The notes under the pieces: model-generated
Told to the model about the DNA's origin: nothing
The model's database searches: none
The model's input: only the letters and a program-made list of their open reading frames with translations
Shown here: positions 16,296 through 27,294 of the stretch, in pieces
Position numbering within the stretch: the stretch's first letter is position 1
Layout of the letters: the number at the start of each line of letters is the position of its first letter
Assembly: GCA_004144345.1 (NCBI GenBank)
Contig: SEEL01000016.1
Coordinates: 19,264 to 83,263, forward strand
DNA: 64,000 nucleotides
Source: Hyphomicrobiales bacterium
Lineage (GTDB): Bacteria; Pseudomonadota; Alphaproteobacteria; Rhizobiales; Devosiaceae
Reading direction: 5' to 3'
Translations under genes and position numbers: made by a program

Positions 16296-17024
16296 CTAGA
16301 GCAGGACGCTGGCCGCGCCGAGAATGGGACCGGGCAGGCCGTTCTTGTCTGACTGGACGAGGATCACCGCGCCATTGCTGCCATCGGCCGTAAGTTCGGC
16401 CAGCGGCAGCTTGAGGCTGGTGCCGGAGGCGGCATCCCACATGCCCAGCATCTGCTTGCCGGTGACGATCTGCGTGTAGTCGACGGTCTTGCCGGCGTTC
16501 TCGCCGCGCTCGATCTCGACCTGCGCATGGTCCTTGAAGGTGATGAGCCAGATGGTGGCCTCGCCGCCGCCGGCCTGGGCCGCGACGGAGACTTCGAGCT
16601 TCTGGCCGCCGACATTGAGGCTGACCGGCAGTTGCAGGCTGGCTTCCTTGATGGCCCCGGCAACTTCCGCGTCGCGCGAGCCGACGACACCCTTGCGGCC
16701 GTTGACGACCAGTTGCGGCGTATAGATCCGCGACGAGCCCCAGCTGTCGGCATAGGCCCGCTGGCGCTCGGAATTGGCGGCATCGCCGAAGGTGTCCGGC
16801 CAGCCGATATAGTCCCAATAATCGACGTGATAGGCGAGCGTGATCAGATCCTGCCGCTTGCCCAGTTCCGAGAACATGGCGTCCGCCTTGGGGCAGGACG
16901 AGCAGCCCTGCGAGGTGAACAATTCCACCACGGCTTTCGGATTGGTGCGAAATTCCGCCCCGTTAACGGGCGCAACGAGCAGCATGGCGGCGGCCGCCGC
17001 GGACAGGAATGGACCAAAATTCAT
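16296..17024 (-). CDS. DUF1223 thioredoxin-fold periplasmic protein
   Basis: The 242-residue protein has a signal peptide (FLSAAAAAMLLVAPVNGA) and a thioredoxin-like fold with VVELFTSQGCSSCPKADAMF, where the redox pair is C41/C44 (CSSC). AYHVDYWDYIGWPDTF and RQRAYADSWGSSRIYTPQLV are typical DUF1223 blocks. A C-terminal beta-rich domain follows. It is probably a periplasmic disulfide-related protein; the exact role is unknown. Start ATG 17024 puts the signal peptide at the N-terminus. Confidence 0.9.
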   Translation of the reverse strand: MNFGPFLSAAAAAMLLVAPVNGAEFRTNPKAVVELFTSQGCSSCPKADAMFSELGKRQDLITLAYHVDYWDYIGWPDTFGDAANSERQRAYADSWGSSRIYTPQLVVNGRKGVVGSRDAEVAGAIKEASLQLPVSLNVGGQKLEVSVAAQAGGGEATIWLITFKDHAQVEIERGENAGKTVDYTQIVTGKQMLGMWDAASGTSLKLPLAELTADGSNGAVILVQSDKNGLPGPILGAASVLL

Positions 17025-17080
17025 GCCGTGTTGTAGGCAAGCCGGCCCCGGAGCGCGAGTCAAATTGGCGTGTCGGGACG

Positions 17081-17111
17081 GTGAGCGGCGCCCCTTGGGA
17101 GCGCCACTCAC
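17081..17111 (-). terminator. stem-loop after acnA
   Basis: GTGAGTGGCGC and GCGCCGCTCAC pair over 11 bp with one G-U, just beyond the acnA stop on the minus strand. There is no U-run. It may end or stabilise the acnA mRNA. Confidence 0.45.
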
Positions 17112-17119
17112 GGAATGGG

Positions 17120-19876
<2,757 letters not shown>

Positions 19877-19946
19877 GGGTCCGCCTGTTCAAATGTGTGA
19901 AGGCAGCGAGTGCGGTCCTGGGCACGGCACGCCCGGACCGGGCGCC

Positions 19947-19967
19947 AGTCTGGAAGCGTTCCAGACT
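19947..19967. promoter_or_regulatory. 21-bp palindrome resembling an Irr iron-control element
   Basis: AGTCTGGAA-GCG-TTCCAGACT is a perfect dyad between acnA and ccmA. Compared with the ICE pattern TTTRGAAYNRTTCYAAA it agrees at 14 of 17 positions by hand count. It lies between genes for an iron-sulfur enzyme and for heme attachment, which fits an iron-responsive regulator. A possible acnA -10 (TATAAC, minus strand) lies just upstream of it. Confidence 0.5.
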
Positions 19968-20027
19968 TTGAGGGCGTTATAGTCAAACAAGATGGCGCTT
20001 GCCAGTGTCGCCATTGGTTGAATAGGC

Positions 20028-20633
20028 ATGGCGGCTATGATGGCCGCTAAACCCCTGCTGACCGCAGAAAATCTGGCGCTCCGGCGGGGCGAGCGACTGC
20101 TGTTCCAGCGGATCGGCTTTACGCTCTCGCCCGGCGAACTGCTGCTGCTGCGCGGTCCGAACGGCGCCGGCAAATCGAGCCTCCTCGGCGTCTTGAGCGG
20201 CCTGCTGCAGCCGACGGACGGCAAGGTCGAGTGGGCCGGCGAGGCGCCGCCGCATGTGCTGGGGCATCTCTCGGGCGTCAAAACCCGCCTGACCCTCGCC
20301 GAAAATCTCGATTTCTGGGCCAGCGTCAATGGCCGGACCGGGATCGCCGTCGCTGCCGCCCTCGAAACCGTCGGCCTTGGCGGCCTCGACGGCATTGAGG
20401 CCGGCCATCTGAGCGCGGGGCAGACCCGCCGGCTGGGTCTCGCGCGCCTGCTGGTGACCGACCGGCAGGTCTGGCTGCTGGACGAGCCGACCGCCTCGCT
20501 CGACGCCAAGGGCGACGGTCTCGTGGCCGGGCTCATAGCGCAACGGCTCGCGACCGGCGGCGCGGTGATTGCTGCGACCCATCACGATATCGCCGGGGTA
20601 ACCGGGACGCTGATGCTGGGAGCCACCCCATGA
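20028..20633 (+). CDS. ccmA: heme-exporter ATP-binding protein
   Basis: The 201-residue ABC ATPase is the first gene of ccmABCDG for cytochrome c maturation. Walker A is GPNGAGKS (43-50), the signature is LSAGQ (128-132) and Walker B is VWLLDEP (148-154). It drives release of heme-loaded CcmE from CcmCD together with CcmB. ATG 20028, 20037 or 20040 are all possible starts. The stop overlaps the ccmB start in ATGA. Confidence 0.93.
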   Translation: MAAMMAAKPLLTAENLALRRGERLLFQRIGFTLSPGELLLLRGPNGAGKSSLLGVLSGLLQPTDGKVEWAGEAPPHVLGHLSGVKTRLTLAENLDFWASVNGRTGIAVAAALETVGLGGLDGIEAGHLSAGQTRRLGLARLLVTDRQVWLLDEPTASLDAKGDGLVAGLIAQRLATGGAVIAATHHDIAGVTGTLMLGATP

Positions 20634-21286
20634 GCGCCTTCTTCGCCATTGTCGGCCGCGACCTGAAGCTGGCGGCGCGCCTCGGTGGCGACGCCCTGAC
20701 GCTGGTGCTGTTCTTCGTCATGGTTGGCGCCGTGATGCCCTTCGCCATCGGACCCGACCGGGTGCTGTTGGCGCAATTGGCGCCCGGGATCATCTGGATC
20801 GCGGCGTTCCTGTCGATGCTGCTCGGCCTCGACCGGCTGTTCCGGGCCGATGAGGACGACGGCTCGATGCTGCTGTTCCGCCATGCCGTGATCCCGCTCG
20901 AAGCGGTCGTGGCCGCCAAGATGCTGGCGCACTGGCTGCTGACCGCGGTGCCGGTGCTGGTCGCAACGCCTTTGCTGGCCGTGATGCTGTCGATGGACGG
21001 GACAAGCTGGGGCGAGACCGCGCTGGCCCTGCTGCTCGGCACGCCGGCGCTGACCGCCTTCGGCACGATCGGCGCGGCAGTGACGGTTTCGCTGAAGCGC
21101 GGCGGGCTCCTCGCGCCGGTGCTGATCCTCCCACTCGCCATCCCGGTGCTGATTTTCGGGGTCGCCATGATCGGCGCACCGGTGGGCAGTTCCGCCGCAA
21201 TGCTGTTCCTTTCGGCGCTTAGCCTCGTTTCCGTGGCGTTTTGCCCGTTTGCCGCAGCGCTGGCGCTCAGGGTAGGAACGGAATAA
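20630..21286 (+). CDS. ccmB: heme-exporter membrane protein
   Basis: A 218-residue inner-membrane protein with about six helices, overlapping ccmA by four bases. It begins with a short charged N-terminus (VGRDLKLAARLGGDALTLVL). LFRADEDDGSMLLFRHA is the family loop after helix 2. It partners CcmA in the ABC complex acting on heme-CcmE. ccmC follows after 44 bases. Confidence 0.93.
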   Translation: MSAFFAIVGRDLKLAARLGGDALTLVLFFVMVGAVMPFAIGPDRVLLAQLAPGIIWIAAFLSMLLGLDRLFRADEDDGSMLLFRHAVIPLEAVVAAKMLAHWLLTAVPVLVATPLLAVMLSMDGTSWGETALALLLGTPALTAFGTIGAAVTVSLKRGGLLAPVLILPLAIPVLIFGVAMIGAPVGSSAAMLFLSALSLVSVAFCPFAAALALRVGTE

Positions 21287-21330
21287 GAGCCGCTGATGCC
21301 GTTATCGCAGCGGCGGACGAGGCCGGTATC

Positions 21331-22101
21331 GTGACGGAACTAGCAACACAGCCCAAGCAGCCCAACTGGTTCTCGCGCCTCGCCCACCCGGGCAATTTCA
21401 TGGCGTGGACGCGGCCCCTCATCATGCCGCTGGCGGTGCTGACGGCGCTCGCCTTCGTCACCGGCCTGTGGCTGGCCTTCTTCCGGGCGCCGCTCGAAAC
21501 TGAGAATGTCGGCACCACCCTGCCCATCCTCTATATCCACGTGCCCACCGCGTGGCTGAGCCAGTTCATCTATGGCGCGATGTTCGCCGCCGCCCTCGGC
21601 ACGCTGGTCTGGCGTCATCCGCTGGCCGACGTCGCGGCCCGCGCCGCTGCCCCGCTCGGGGCAGCGTTCACGGTGCTGGCCCTGTTCACCGGCGCGCTCT
21701 GGGGCCGGCCGACCTGGGGCACGTTCTGGGAATGGGACGGGCGCATGACCTCGACCCTGATCCTGCTCTTCATCTATCTGGGCATCATCGCGCTGTGGCG
21801 CGCCTTCGACGACCAACTGAAGGCGGCGCGCATCGTCGCCATTTTCACGCTGGTGGGCAGCGTCAACATTCCGATCATCAAATTCTCGGTCGACTGGTGG
21901 AACACGCTGCATCAGCCGGCGACCCTGATCACGTCGACGGGCCCGCGCATGGCGCCCGAAATCTTCCTGCCGCTGATGGTGATGCTGGTGAGCTTCACGC
22001 TGCTCTTCGTCACGCTCGAGCTGGTGTCGATCCACACCGGCATCCTCAAGCGCCGCGCCGACAGCCTCAGCCGGCAGGCCGCGATGGGGAGCGCCGCATG
22101 A
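21331..22101 (+). CDS. ccmC: heme handling protein, CcmE heme lyase subunit
   Basis: The 256-residue six-helix protein loads heme onto CcmE. The tryptophan-rich heme-binding motif WGRPTWGTFWEWDGR lies in the periplasmic loop, and the flanking histidines IHVPTAW and WWNTLHQP are the expected axial ligands. GTG 21331 is my choice of start (MTELATQPKQ at the N-terminus). The stop overlaps ccmD (ATGA). Confidence 0.95.
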   Translation: MTELATQPKQPNWFSRLAHPGNFMAWTRPLIMPLAVLTALAFVTGLWLAFFRAPLETENVGTTLPILYIHVPTAWLSQFIYGAMFAAALGTLVWRHPLADVAARAAAPLGAAFTVLALFTGALWGRPTWGTFWEWDGRMTSTLILLFIYLGIIALWRAFDDQLKAARIVAIFTLVGSVNIPIIKFSVDWWNTLHQPATLITSTGPRMAPEIFLPLMVMLVSFTLLFVTLELVSIHTGILKRRADSLSRQAAMGSAA

Positions 22102-22271
22102 TCGACCTCGGACCGCACACCAGCTACATCCTCACCGCCTATGCGGGCGTCACCCTCGTCAGCCTCGGGCTGATCGTCTGGGTGATCATGCAGAACCGCA
22201 GCGTCAAAGCACGGCTCGCCGCGCTCGAAGCGCAGGGCGTACGCCGCCGTTCGGCAGGACCCACCGCGTGA
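22098..22271 (+). CDS. ccmD: heme exporter protein D
   Basis: A 57-residue one-helix membrane protein: MIDLGPHTSYILTAYAGVTL, then the helix SLGLIVWVIMQ and a basic tail (RSVKARLAALEAQGVRRR). This is the standard CcmD plan (H-x-x-Y-I...AY). It is needed for release of holo-CcmE. Overlaps: ATGA with ccmC and GTGA with ccmG. Confidence 0.92.
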   Translation: MIDLGPHTSYILTAYAGVTLVSLGLIVWVIMQNRSVKARLAALEAQGVRRRSAGPTA

Positions 22272-22828
22272 AGATTCCCGGACGCCTGCTGCTTGCCTTG
22301 CTGCCGCTGGTGGTGCTGGTCGCGCTGCTGACCGTGTTCGCGGTCAGCATCAACCGCGACTCGTCGCTCATCCGGTCGGTGCTGATCGACAAGCCCGCGC
22401 CGCAGTTCACACTGCCTGAAGTTCCGGGAACCGGCGTCGGTGGCTTCGACACCGCGAACCTCAGCGGCGAGGTGACTGTGGTCAACGTCTTCGCCAGCTG
22501 GTGCATCCCCTGCCGCGACGAGCATCCCGTGCTCGAAGCGCTGAAGCAGCAGACCGGCGTGCGCCTGTTCGGCATCAACCAGAAGGACGCGCCGGAGAAC
22601 GCGCTGGCCTTCCTCACCGAGCTCGGCAATCCCTATGACGCCATCGGCGCCGATGCAAATGGCCGGACCTCCATCGACTGGGGCGTCTATGGCGTGCCCG
22701 AGACGTTCATCGTCGACGCCCAGGGCGTGATCCGCTTCAAGCATGTTGGCCCCTTGGCGCTGGACGATCTCGAAAACGAGATCATCCCCGCCATCGAAGC
22801 TGCCAAGGCGCCGCGCACCGCCGGATAA
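22268..22828 (+). CDS. ccmG: thiol:disulfide interchange protein DsbE/CcmG
   Basis: The 186-residue membrane-anchored thioredoxin reduces apocytochrome c or CcmH. The N-terminal anchor is about residues 6-27, and the redox motif is WCIPC at 78-82. The cis-proline loop YGVPETFIVD and the acidic FASW-C start region are typical. It starts with GTG overlapping ccmD. ccmE, ccmF and ccmH are not in the window. No terminator is obvious after it. Confidence 0.94.
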   Translation: MKIPGRLLLALLPLVVLVALLTVFAVSINRDSSLIRSVLIDKPAPQFTLPEVPGTGVGGFDTANLSGEVTVVNVFASWCIPCRDEHPVLEALKQQTGVRLFGINQKDAPENALAFLTELGNPYDAIGADANGRTSIDWGVYGVPETFIVDAQGVIRFKHVGPLALDDLENEIIPAIEAAKAPRTAG

Positions 22829-22903
22829 CAGCCGCGTCAGCCCGGGAACGGGCGCCGCCCTCATGCCGTTCTGTCCTCGATTGCTATTGCGAGGAGATGG
22901 ACG

Positions 22904-23272
22904 ATGGAACGGCTGCCCGACGATATCGAGATCGGCATGAAGGTGTTCGACAGCGAACTGCACGAGATCGGCACTGTCGACGATCTGAAATATCCGGAGA
23001 ACGCGACGGCGCCCGGCATCGAACCGGCGACCGTAGGCATTGCCGATGTGCGCGATGCGACGCTGGCGGGCGCCGTGGCCGAGGCCTTCGGCCGCCAGGA
23101 GGTGCCCGAACCGCTCCGCAGCCAATTGCTGCGCGACGGCTATGTGCATCTCGATTCGACCGGCTTTTTCGCCTCCGACCGCTACATCCTGCCCGAGCAG
23201 ATTGCGCGCATGGTGCCCGGCGGCATCCAGCTCAATGTGACGCGCGACGCGCTGATCAAGAAGCCGAACTGA
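22904..23272 (+). CDS. conserved hypothetical protein, PRC-barrel-like N-terminus
   Basis: A 122-residue soluble protein. MERLPDDIEIGMKVFDSELH followed by EIGTVDDLKYPE resembles a PRC-type beta-barrel opening (IGMxVxDxxxxxIGTVDD). The rest (RSQLLRDGYVHLDSTGFFASDRYILPEQIARM) also has that plan: a residue-by-residue statement of surface state. No catalytic motif is seen. It has a GGAG-type ribosome site and reads as an ordinary gene. It faces the convergent septation gene 12 bases away. Confidence 0.7.
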   Translation: MERLPDDIEIGMKVFDSELHEIGTVDDLKYPENATAPGIEPATVGIADVRDATLAGAVAEAFGRQEVPEPLRSQLLRDGYVHLDSTGFFASDRYILPEQIARMVPGGIQLNVTRDALIKKPN

Positions 23273-23284
23273 TTCTTTGCACGA

Positions 23285-23962
23285 TCAGGGAAGCGGGTCG
23301 GGCGGCGTGATCGCCTCGACCGGCTTTATCGGCTGCGGCGCGTATTTGGTGAGCAGCGGCAATTGCGCGGCCGAGAACACGATGGTGATCGGCATCGTTG
23401 CCCAGACCTTGAAGGCCACCCAGAAATCCTCGGACTGGGTGCGCCAGACGACTTCGTTGAGCACCGCAAGGAACAGGAAGAACAGGCCCCAGCGCAGCGT
23501 CAGCTTGGTCCAGCCTTCCGGCTGCAGCTTGTAGACGTCGCCGAACACATAGCGCAGCAGCGACTGGCCGAAGACGAGACCGCCAAGCAGCGTCACGCCG
23601 AACAGCGTGTTGGTGATGGTCGGCTTCATCTTGATGAAGGTCGAATCCTGGAAGTAGAGCGTTAGCCCGCCGAAGATCACCACCACCACGCCGGTGATCA
23701 GCGGCATCATGGCGATCTTGCGCAGCAGCACCCAGGTCAGCGCCAGCGAGATCAGCATCGCCACCATGAACACGGCGGTGGCGAAGATGATGGCGCTCGA
23801 GAACCACTGGTTGAGCACCGGGAACGCCGCGAGAATGTCCTCGCCCATGGTGTTGACGATGAAGAACACCACCAGCGGCCCGAGTTCGAGGGCCATCTTG
23901 ATGATCTGCGGCTTCAGCTCGTCCCAGCTCGGTTCGGCTTGCTGCGTTTTGACATCGGCCAT
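23285..23962 (-). CDS. septation protein A / YciB family inner-membrane protein
   Basis: A 225-residue protein with five predicted helices. LGPLVVFFIVNTMGEDI, ALTWVLLRKIAMMPLITGVVVVIFGGLTLYFQDSTFIKMKPTI and NEVVWRTQSEDFWVAFKVW are the YciB/IspZ signature blocks. It is linked to cell-envelope and septum organisation in the family. ATG 23962 overlaps the ftsY stop by one base (TGATG). It has a proline-rich C-terminal tail. Confidence 0.93.
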   Translation of the reverse strand: MADVKTQQAEPSWDELKPQIIKMALELGPLVVFFIVNTMGEDILAAFPVLNQWFSSAIIFATAVFMVAMLISLALTWVLLRKIAMMPLITGVVVVIFGGLTLYFQDSTFIKMKPTITNTLFGVTLLGGLVFGQSLLRYVFGDVYKLQPEGWTKLTLRWGLFFLFLAVLNEVVWRTQSEDFWVAFKVWATMPITIVFSAAQLPLLTKYAPQPIKPVEAITPPDPLP

Positions 23963-25005
23963 CAGACTTCACCCACTATGGCGCGCGCGAAATCGGCGGC
24001 CGCAAATTGTTCGATATTGTCGACGCCTTCGCCGACGCCGATGAAATGTACCGGCAGAGCATACTTCCGCGCGATGGCGACGAGAATGCCGCCCCGGGCG
24101 GTGCCGTCGAGCTTGGTCATCACCAGCCCCGTCACCCCAGCCCGCTTGCCGAAGATGTCGACCTGATTGAGCGCGTTCTGTCCAGTCGTCGCGTCGAGCG
24201 TCAGAAGTGTGGCATGCGGCGCGGCGGGGTCCACTTTCTTGATCACGCGGATGATCTTTTCGAGCTCGCTCATCAGCTCGTCGCGGTTCTGCAAGCGCCC
24301 CGCCGTATCGATGATGAGGATATCGCTGCCGGCGGCCTTCGCCTCGTTCATGGCGTCGAAGGCGAGGCCCGAGGCATCGGAGCCGGGTGCACGCGCAACC
24401 ACGGGCGCGCCGGTGCGGCGGCCCCAGACCTGGAGCTGCTCGATCGCGGCAGCCCGGAACGTGTCGCCGGCGGCGAGCATCACCGACTTGCCCTCGGCGG
24501 CAAAGCGCGAGGCGAGCTTGCCGATGGTGGTGGTCTTGCCCGAGCCGTTGACGCCAACCATCAGGATGACGAAGGGTTTTGCGCCCTCGACGGCCAGCGG
24601 CTGCGCGACAGGGCCGAGGACCTTCTCGACTTCCGCCGCCAGCACGGCGCGGACTTCGCCCGGCTCGATATCGCGATCGAAGCGGTCGCGGCGCAGCTGC
24701 TCGGTGACTGACGAGGCCATGTCGATGCCGAAATCGGCCTGGATCAGCACATCCTCAAGCTCGTCCAGCATCGCCTGGTCGAGCTTCTTCTTGGTGAAGA
24801 CCGAGGCGATGCCGCCGGTCAGCTGGTCGGAGGAGCGCTTGAGGCCGGAGGCAAGGCGCTGGAACCAGCTCTGCTTCGGTTGTGCCGGCTGCTCGGGCGG
24901 CAGCATTTCGGGCGGGCCGGGGATGTCCTCGGGCACCGGCTTCGGCGCCGGGGCCTCGTTGCCGCCGAACAGGCGCTTGAACAAGCCGGGTTTCTGCTCC
25001 GCCAT
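23962..25005 (-). CDS. ftsY: signal recognition particle receptor FtsY
   Basis: The 347-residue SRP receptor GTPase targets membrane proteins together with Ffh (also in this window). It has a short acidic/proline-rich N-terminus (residues 17-45), an N-domain helix bundle (about 55-130), and a G-domain with GVNGSGKT (151-158), DTAGR, TKLDGTARGG and the C-terminal GVGEGVDNIEQF. ATG 25005 overlaps the mtaB stop (TGATG). It is the third gene of dapF-mtaB-ftsY-yciB. Confidence 0.97.
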   Translation of the reverse strand: MAEQKPGLFKRLFGGNEAPAPKPVPEDIPGPPEMLPPEQPAQPKQSWFQRLASGLKRSSDQLTGGIASVFTKKKLDQAMLDELEDVLIQADFGIDMASSVTEQLRRDRFDRDIEPGEVRAVLAAEVEKVLGPVAQPLAVEGAKPFVILMVGVNGSGKTTTIGKLASRFAAEGKSVMLAAGDTFRAAAIEQLQVWGRRTGAPVVARAPGSDASGLAFDAMNEAKAAGSDILIIDTAGRLQNRDELMSELEKIIRVIKKVDPAAPHATLLTLDATTGQNALNQVDIFGKRAGVTGLVMTKLDGTARGGILVAIARKYALPVHFIGVGEGVDNIEQFAAADFARAIVGEV

Positions 25006-26270
25006 CAGGCTGCGGTCCTTATTGCTTCGCCCACAAGGCCATCGGCACTGCGGCCGGTGACTGTGACGGGCACGAGTTCGCCGGCGCCATGGCCGGGAAC
25101 TTCGATGGGAATGAATTGTGTCGTGCGGCCGAGGCCGCTGCGCTCGACCAGCACCATCTCGGTCTGGCCGATGCGGCTGTCGCAAAGCTTGTTGTACTGC
25201 ACCTCGCCCAAAGCGCGGAGCCGCGCGGCGCGCTCCTTGCGCACTGGCTTGGGCACCTGCGGCATGCGCGCCGCGGGCGTGCCCTGCCGGGCCGAATAGG
25301 CGAAGACGTGGAGGTAGCTCAGATCCGCCTCTTCGACGATGCGGAGCGAATTGTCGAACATCTCCTCGGTCTCGGTCGGAAAGCCCGCGATGATGTCGGC
25401 GCCGAACACGATGTCCGGCCGCAGCCGGCGCACCTTGTCGACGAAGCCGAGCGTATCGGCGCGCAAATGCCGCCGCTTCATGCGCTTGAGGATCAAATCG
25501 TCGCCGGACTGGAGGCTCAGATGCAGATGCGGCATCAGCCGTTGGTCGGATGCTATGGCATCATACAGCGCCTCGTCGGCCTCGATCGAGTCGATGGACG
25601 AGATCCTGAGACGCGGCAGGTCCGGGATGTGGCGGAGGATCGACTGCGTCAGCTTGCCGAGGCTCGGCTGGCCCGGCAGGTCAGCGCCATAAGAAGTGAT
25701 GTCGACGCCGGTCAGCACCAGCTCGCGATAGCCATTGCCGACGAGCCGCTTCATCTGCTCGACCACGGCGCCCATCGGCACCGAGCGGCTGGGCCCGCGG
25801 CCATAGGGGATGATGCAGAACGTGCAGCGATGGTCGCAGCCATTCTGCACCTGCACGAAGGCGCGCGTGCGCCCGTCCATGCCCTCGATCAGATGGCTCG
25901 CCTGCTCGCGCACGGCCATGATGTCATTGACCTGCACCTTGTCGTTGAGCTTCAGCCCGAAGGCCATCGGCTCGTAGCTTGCCGCCTTCATCTTGTCGGC
26001 ATTGCCAATGACGAGATCGACTTCGGCCATGTCGGCGAAGGAGCGCGCTTCGGTCTGCGCCGCACAGCCGGTGACGATGATCTGGCGGCCGGGCTCGTCG
26101 CGGCGGGCCTTGCGAATGGCCTGCTTCGCCTGGCGCACGGCCTCTTCGGTGACAGCGCAGGTGTTGACGATCAGCGCGGTGTTGAGCCCTGCCTTTTCGG
26201 CCTCGGCCTTCATCACCTCGGATTCATAGGCATTAAGCCGGCAGCCGAACGTCAGCGTCTCGATGGCCAT
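25005..26270 (-). CDS. mtaB: tRNA t6A37 methylthiotransferase
   Basis: The 421-residue radical-SAM methylthiotransferase converts t6A to ms2t6A at position 37. The N-terminal cluster uses C10, C38 and C69, and the radical-SAM cluster uses C145, C149 and C152 (CDHRCTFC). LTGVDITSYG, LSLQSGDD and ADIIAGFPTET are family blocks, and a short TRAM-like C-terminus ends it. ATG 26270 overlaps the dapF stop by one base. Confidence 0.96.
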   Translation of the reverse strand: MAIETLTFGCRLNAYESEVMKAEAEKAGLNTALIVNTCAVTEEAVRQAKQAIRKARRDEPGRQIIVTGCAAQTEARSFADMAEVDLVIGNADKMKAASYEPMAFGLKLNDKVQVNDIMAVREQASHLIEGMDGRTRAFVQVQNGCDHRCTFCIIPYGRGPSRSVPMGAVVEQMKRLVGNGYRELVLTGVDITSYGADLPGQPSLGKLTQSILRHIPDLPRLRISSIDSIEADEALYDAIASDQRLMPHLHLSLQSGDDLILKRMKRRHLRADTLGFVDKVRRLRPDIVFGADIIAGFPTETEEMFDNSLRIVEEADLSYLHVFAYSARQGTPAARMPQVPKPVRKERAARLRALGEVQYNKLCDSRIGQTEMVLVERSGLGRTTQFIPIEVPGHGAGELVPVTVTGRSADGLVGEAIRTAA

Positions 26271-27145
26271 CAGGCGACGGCCTTGTCCCGCGTCCAGGCG
26301 CCCGTCTGCGGGTCGACATCGCCCGAGAACTCGAATTCGGCCGGACCGGTGAGCATCACATGATCGTCATCGCGCCAATCGACGATGAGATCGCCGCCCG
26401 GCAGCGTCAGCGTGGCCTTGCGGCCGGTGCGCTTGGTACGCGCGGCATTGACCAGCGCAGCACAGGCCGCGGTACCGCAGGCCCGGGTGAGGCCGGCGCC
26501 CCGCTCCCAGGTGCGGAGGATTATGTGCTCAGGCGACACCACCTGCGCGATCGAGATGTTGCAGCGCTCGGGAAACAGCGGATGGTTCTCGAGCAGCGGC
26601 CCGAACCGGTCGAGCGCATAATCCCAGACGTCGTTCTCGACCCAGAAGGTGACGTGCGGATTGCCCATCGAGACGGCGGACGGCGTGTGCAGCACGGGCG
26701 CATCGATCGGCCCGATCTGGAGCTCGATGCCGGTGGTGTCGAAGAATTCCTCGGCCAGCGGGATCTCGTCCCAGCCCAGGCGCGGCTTGCCCATGTCGAC
26801 GGTGATCGAGCCGTCGGCATGTTCCTCGCCGGTCAGGATGCCGGCGATGGTTTCGAACACAAAGCTCTTCTGGCCGGTCTCGGCGCTCAGCGCCTGCACG
26901 ACGCAGCGCATGCCATTGCCGCAGGCCTGCGCCAGCGAGCCGTCGGAATTAATGATCTCGATATAGCTCGCGGTGCCCGGCGTCCGGGGATCATGGACGG
27001 CCATGATCTGGTCGAACTTGGTCGCCGGATCGGCATTGATGGCGATGGCCGCGGCGGGCGTGACCCGGTCCTTCCGGCCGCGCATATCCGCGACGATGAT
27101 CTCGTTGCCGAGCCCGTTCATCTTGAGGAATGGAGCGCTGGTCAT
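26270..27145 (-). CDS. dapF: diaminopimelate epimerase
   Basis: The 291-residue enzyme epimerises LL- to meso-diaminopimelate for lysine and peptidoglycan. The catalytic cysteines are C75 in CGNGMRC and C223 in [17 protein letters not shown] at the N-terminus and SMGNPHV are typical. Pyridoxal is not needed. It is first in a four-gene unit whose junctions all read TGATGGC. A divergent chemoreceptor starts 149 bases away. Confidence 0.97.
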   Translation of the reverse strand: MTSAPFLKMNGLGNEIIVADMRGRKDRVTPAAAIAINADPATKFDQIMAVHDPRTPGTASYIEIINSDGSLAQACGNGMRCVVQALSAETGQKSFVFETIAGILTGEEHADGSITVDMGKPRLGWDEIPLAEEFFDTTGIELQIGPIDAPVLHTPSAVSMGNPHVTFWVENDVWDYALDRFGPLLENHPLFPERCNISIAQVVSPEHIILRTWERGAGLTRACGTAACAALVNAARTKRTGRKATLTLPGGDLIVDWRDDDHVMLTGPAEFEFSGDVDPQTGAWTRDKAVA

Positions 27146-27294
27146 CGCGGAGCCTTGGGGTTTCGGGGCTGTATATGGCGGAAGCGGGCGAAAATTGCCA
27201 GTGGCGCCACCGTCGCGGGACGTCGCCGCCTTATGGTAAATCTTTCCTTAAGCCATGTTCCCCTACCTTTCGCTTTCGAGGGGGAACGGCACGC

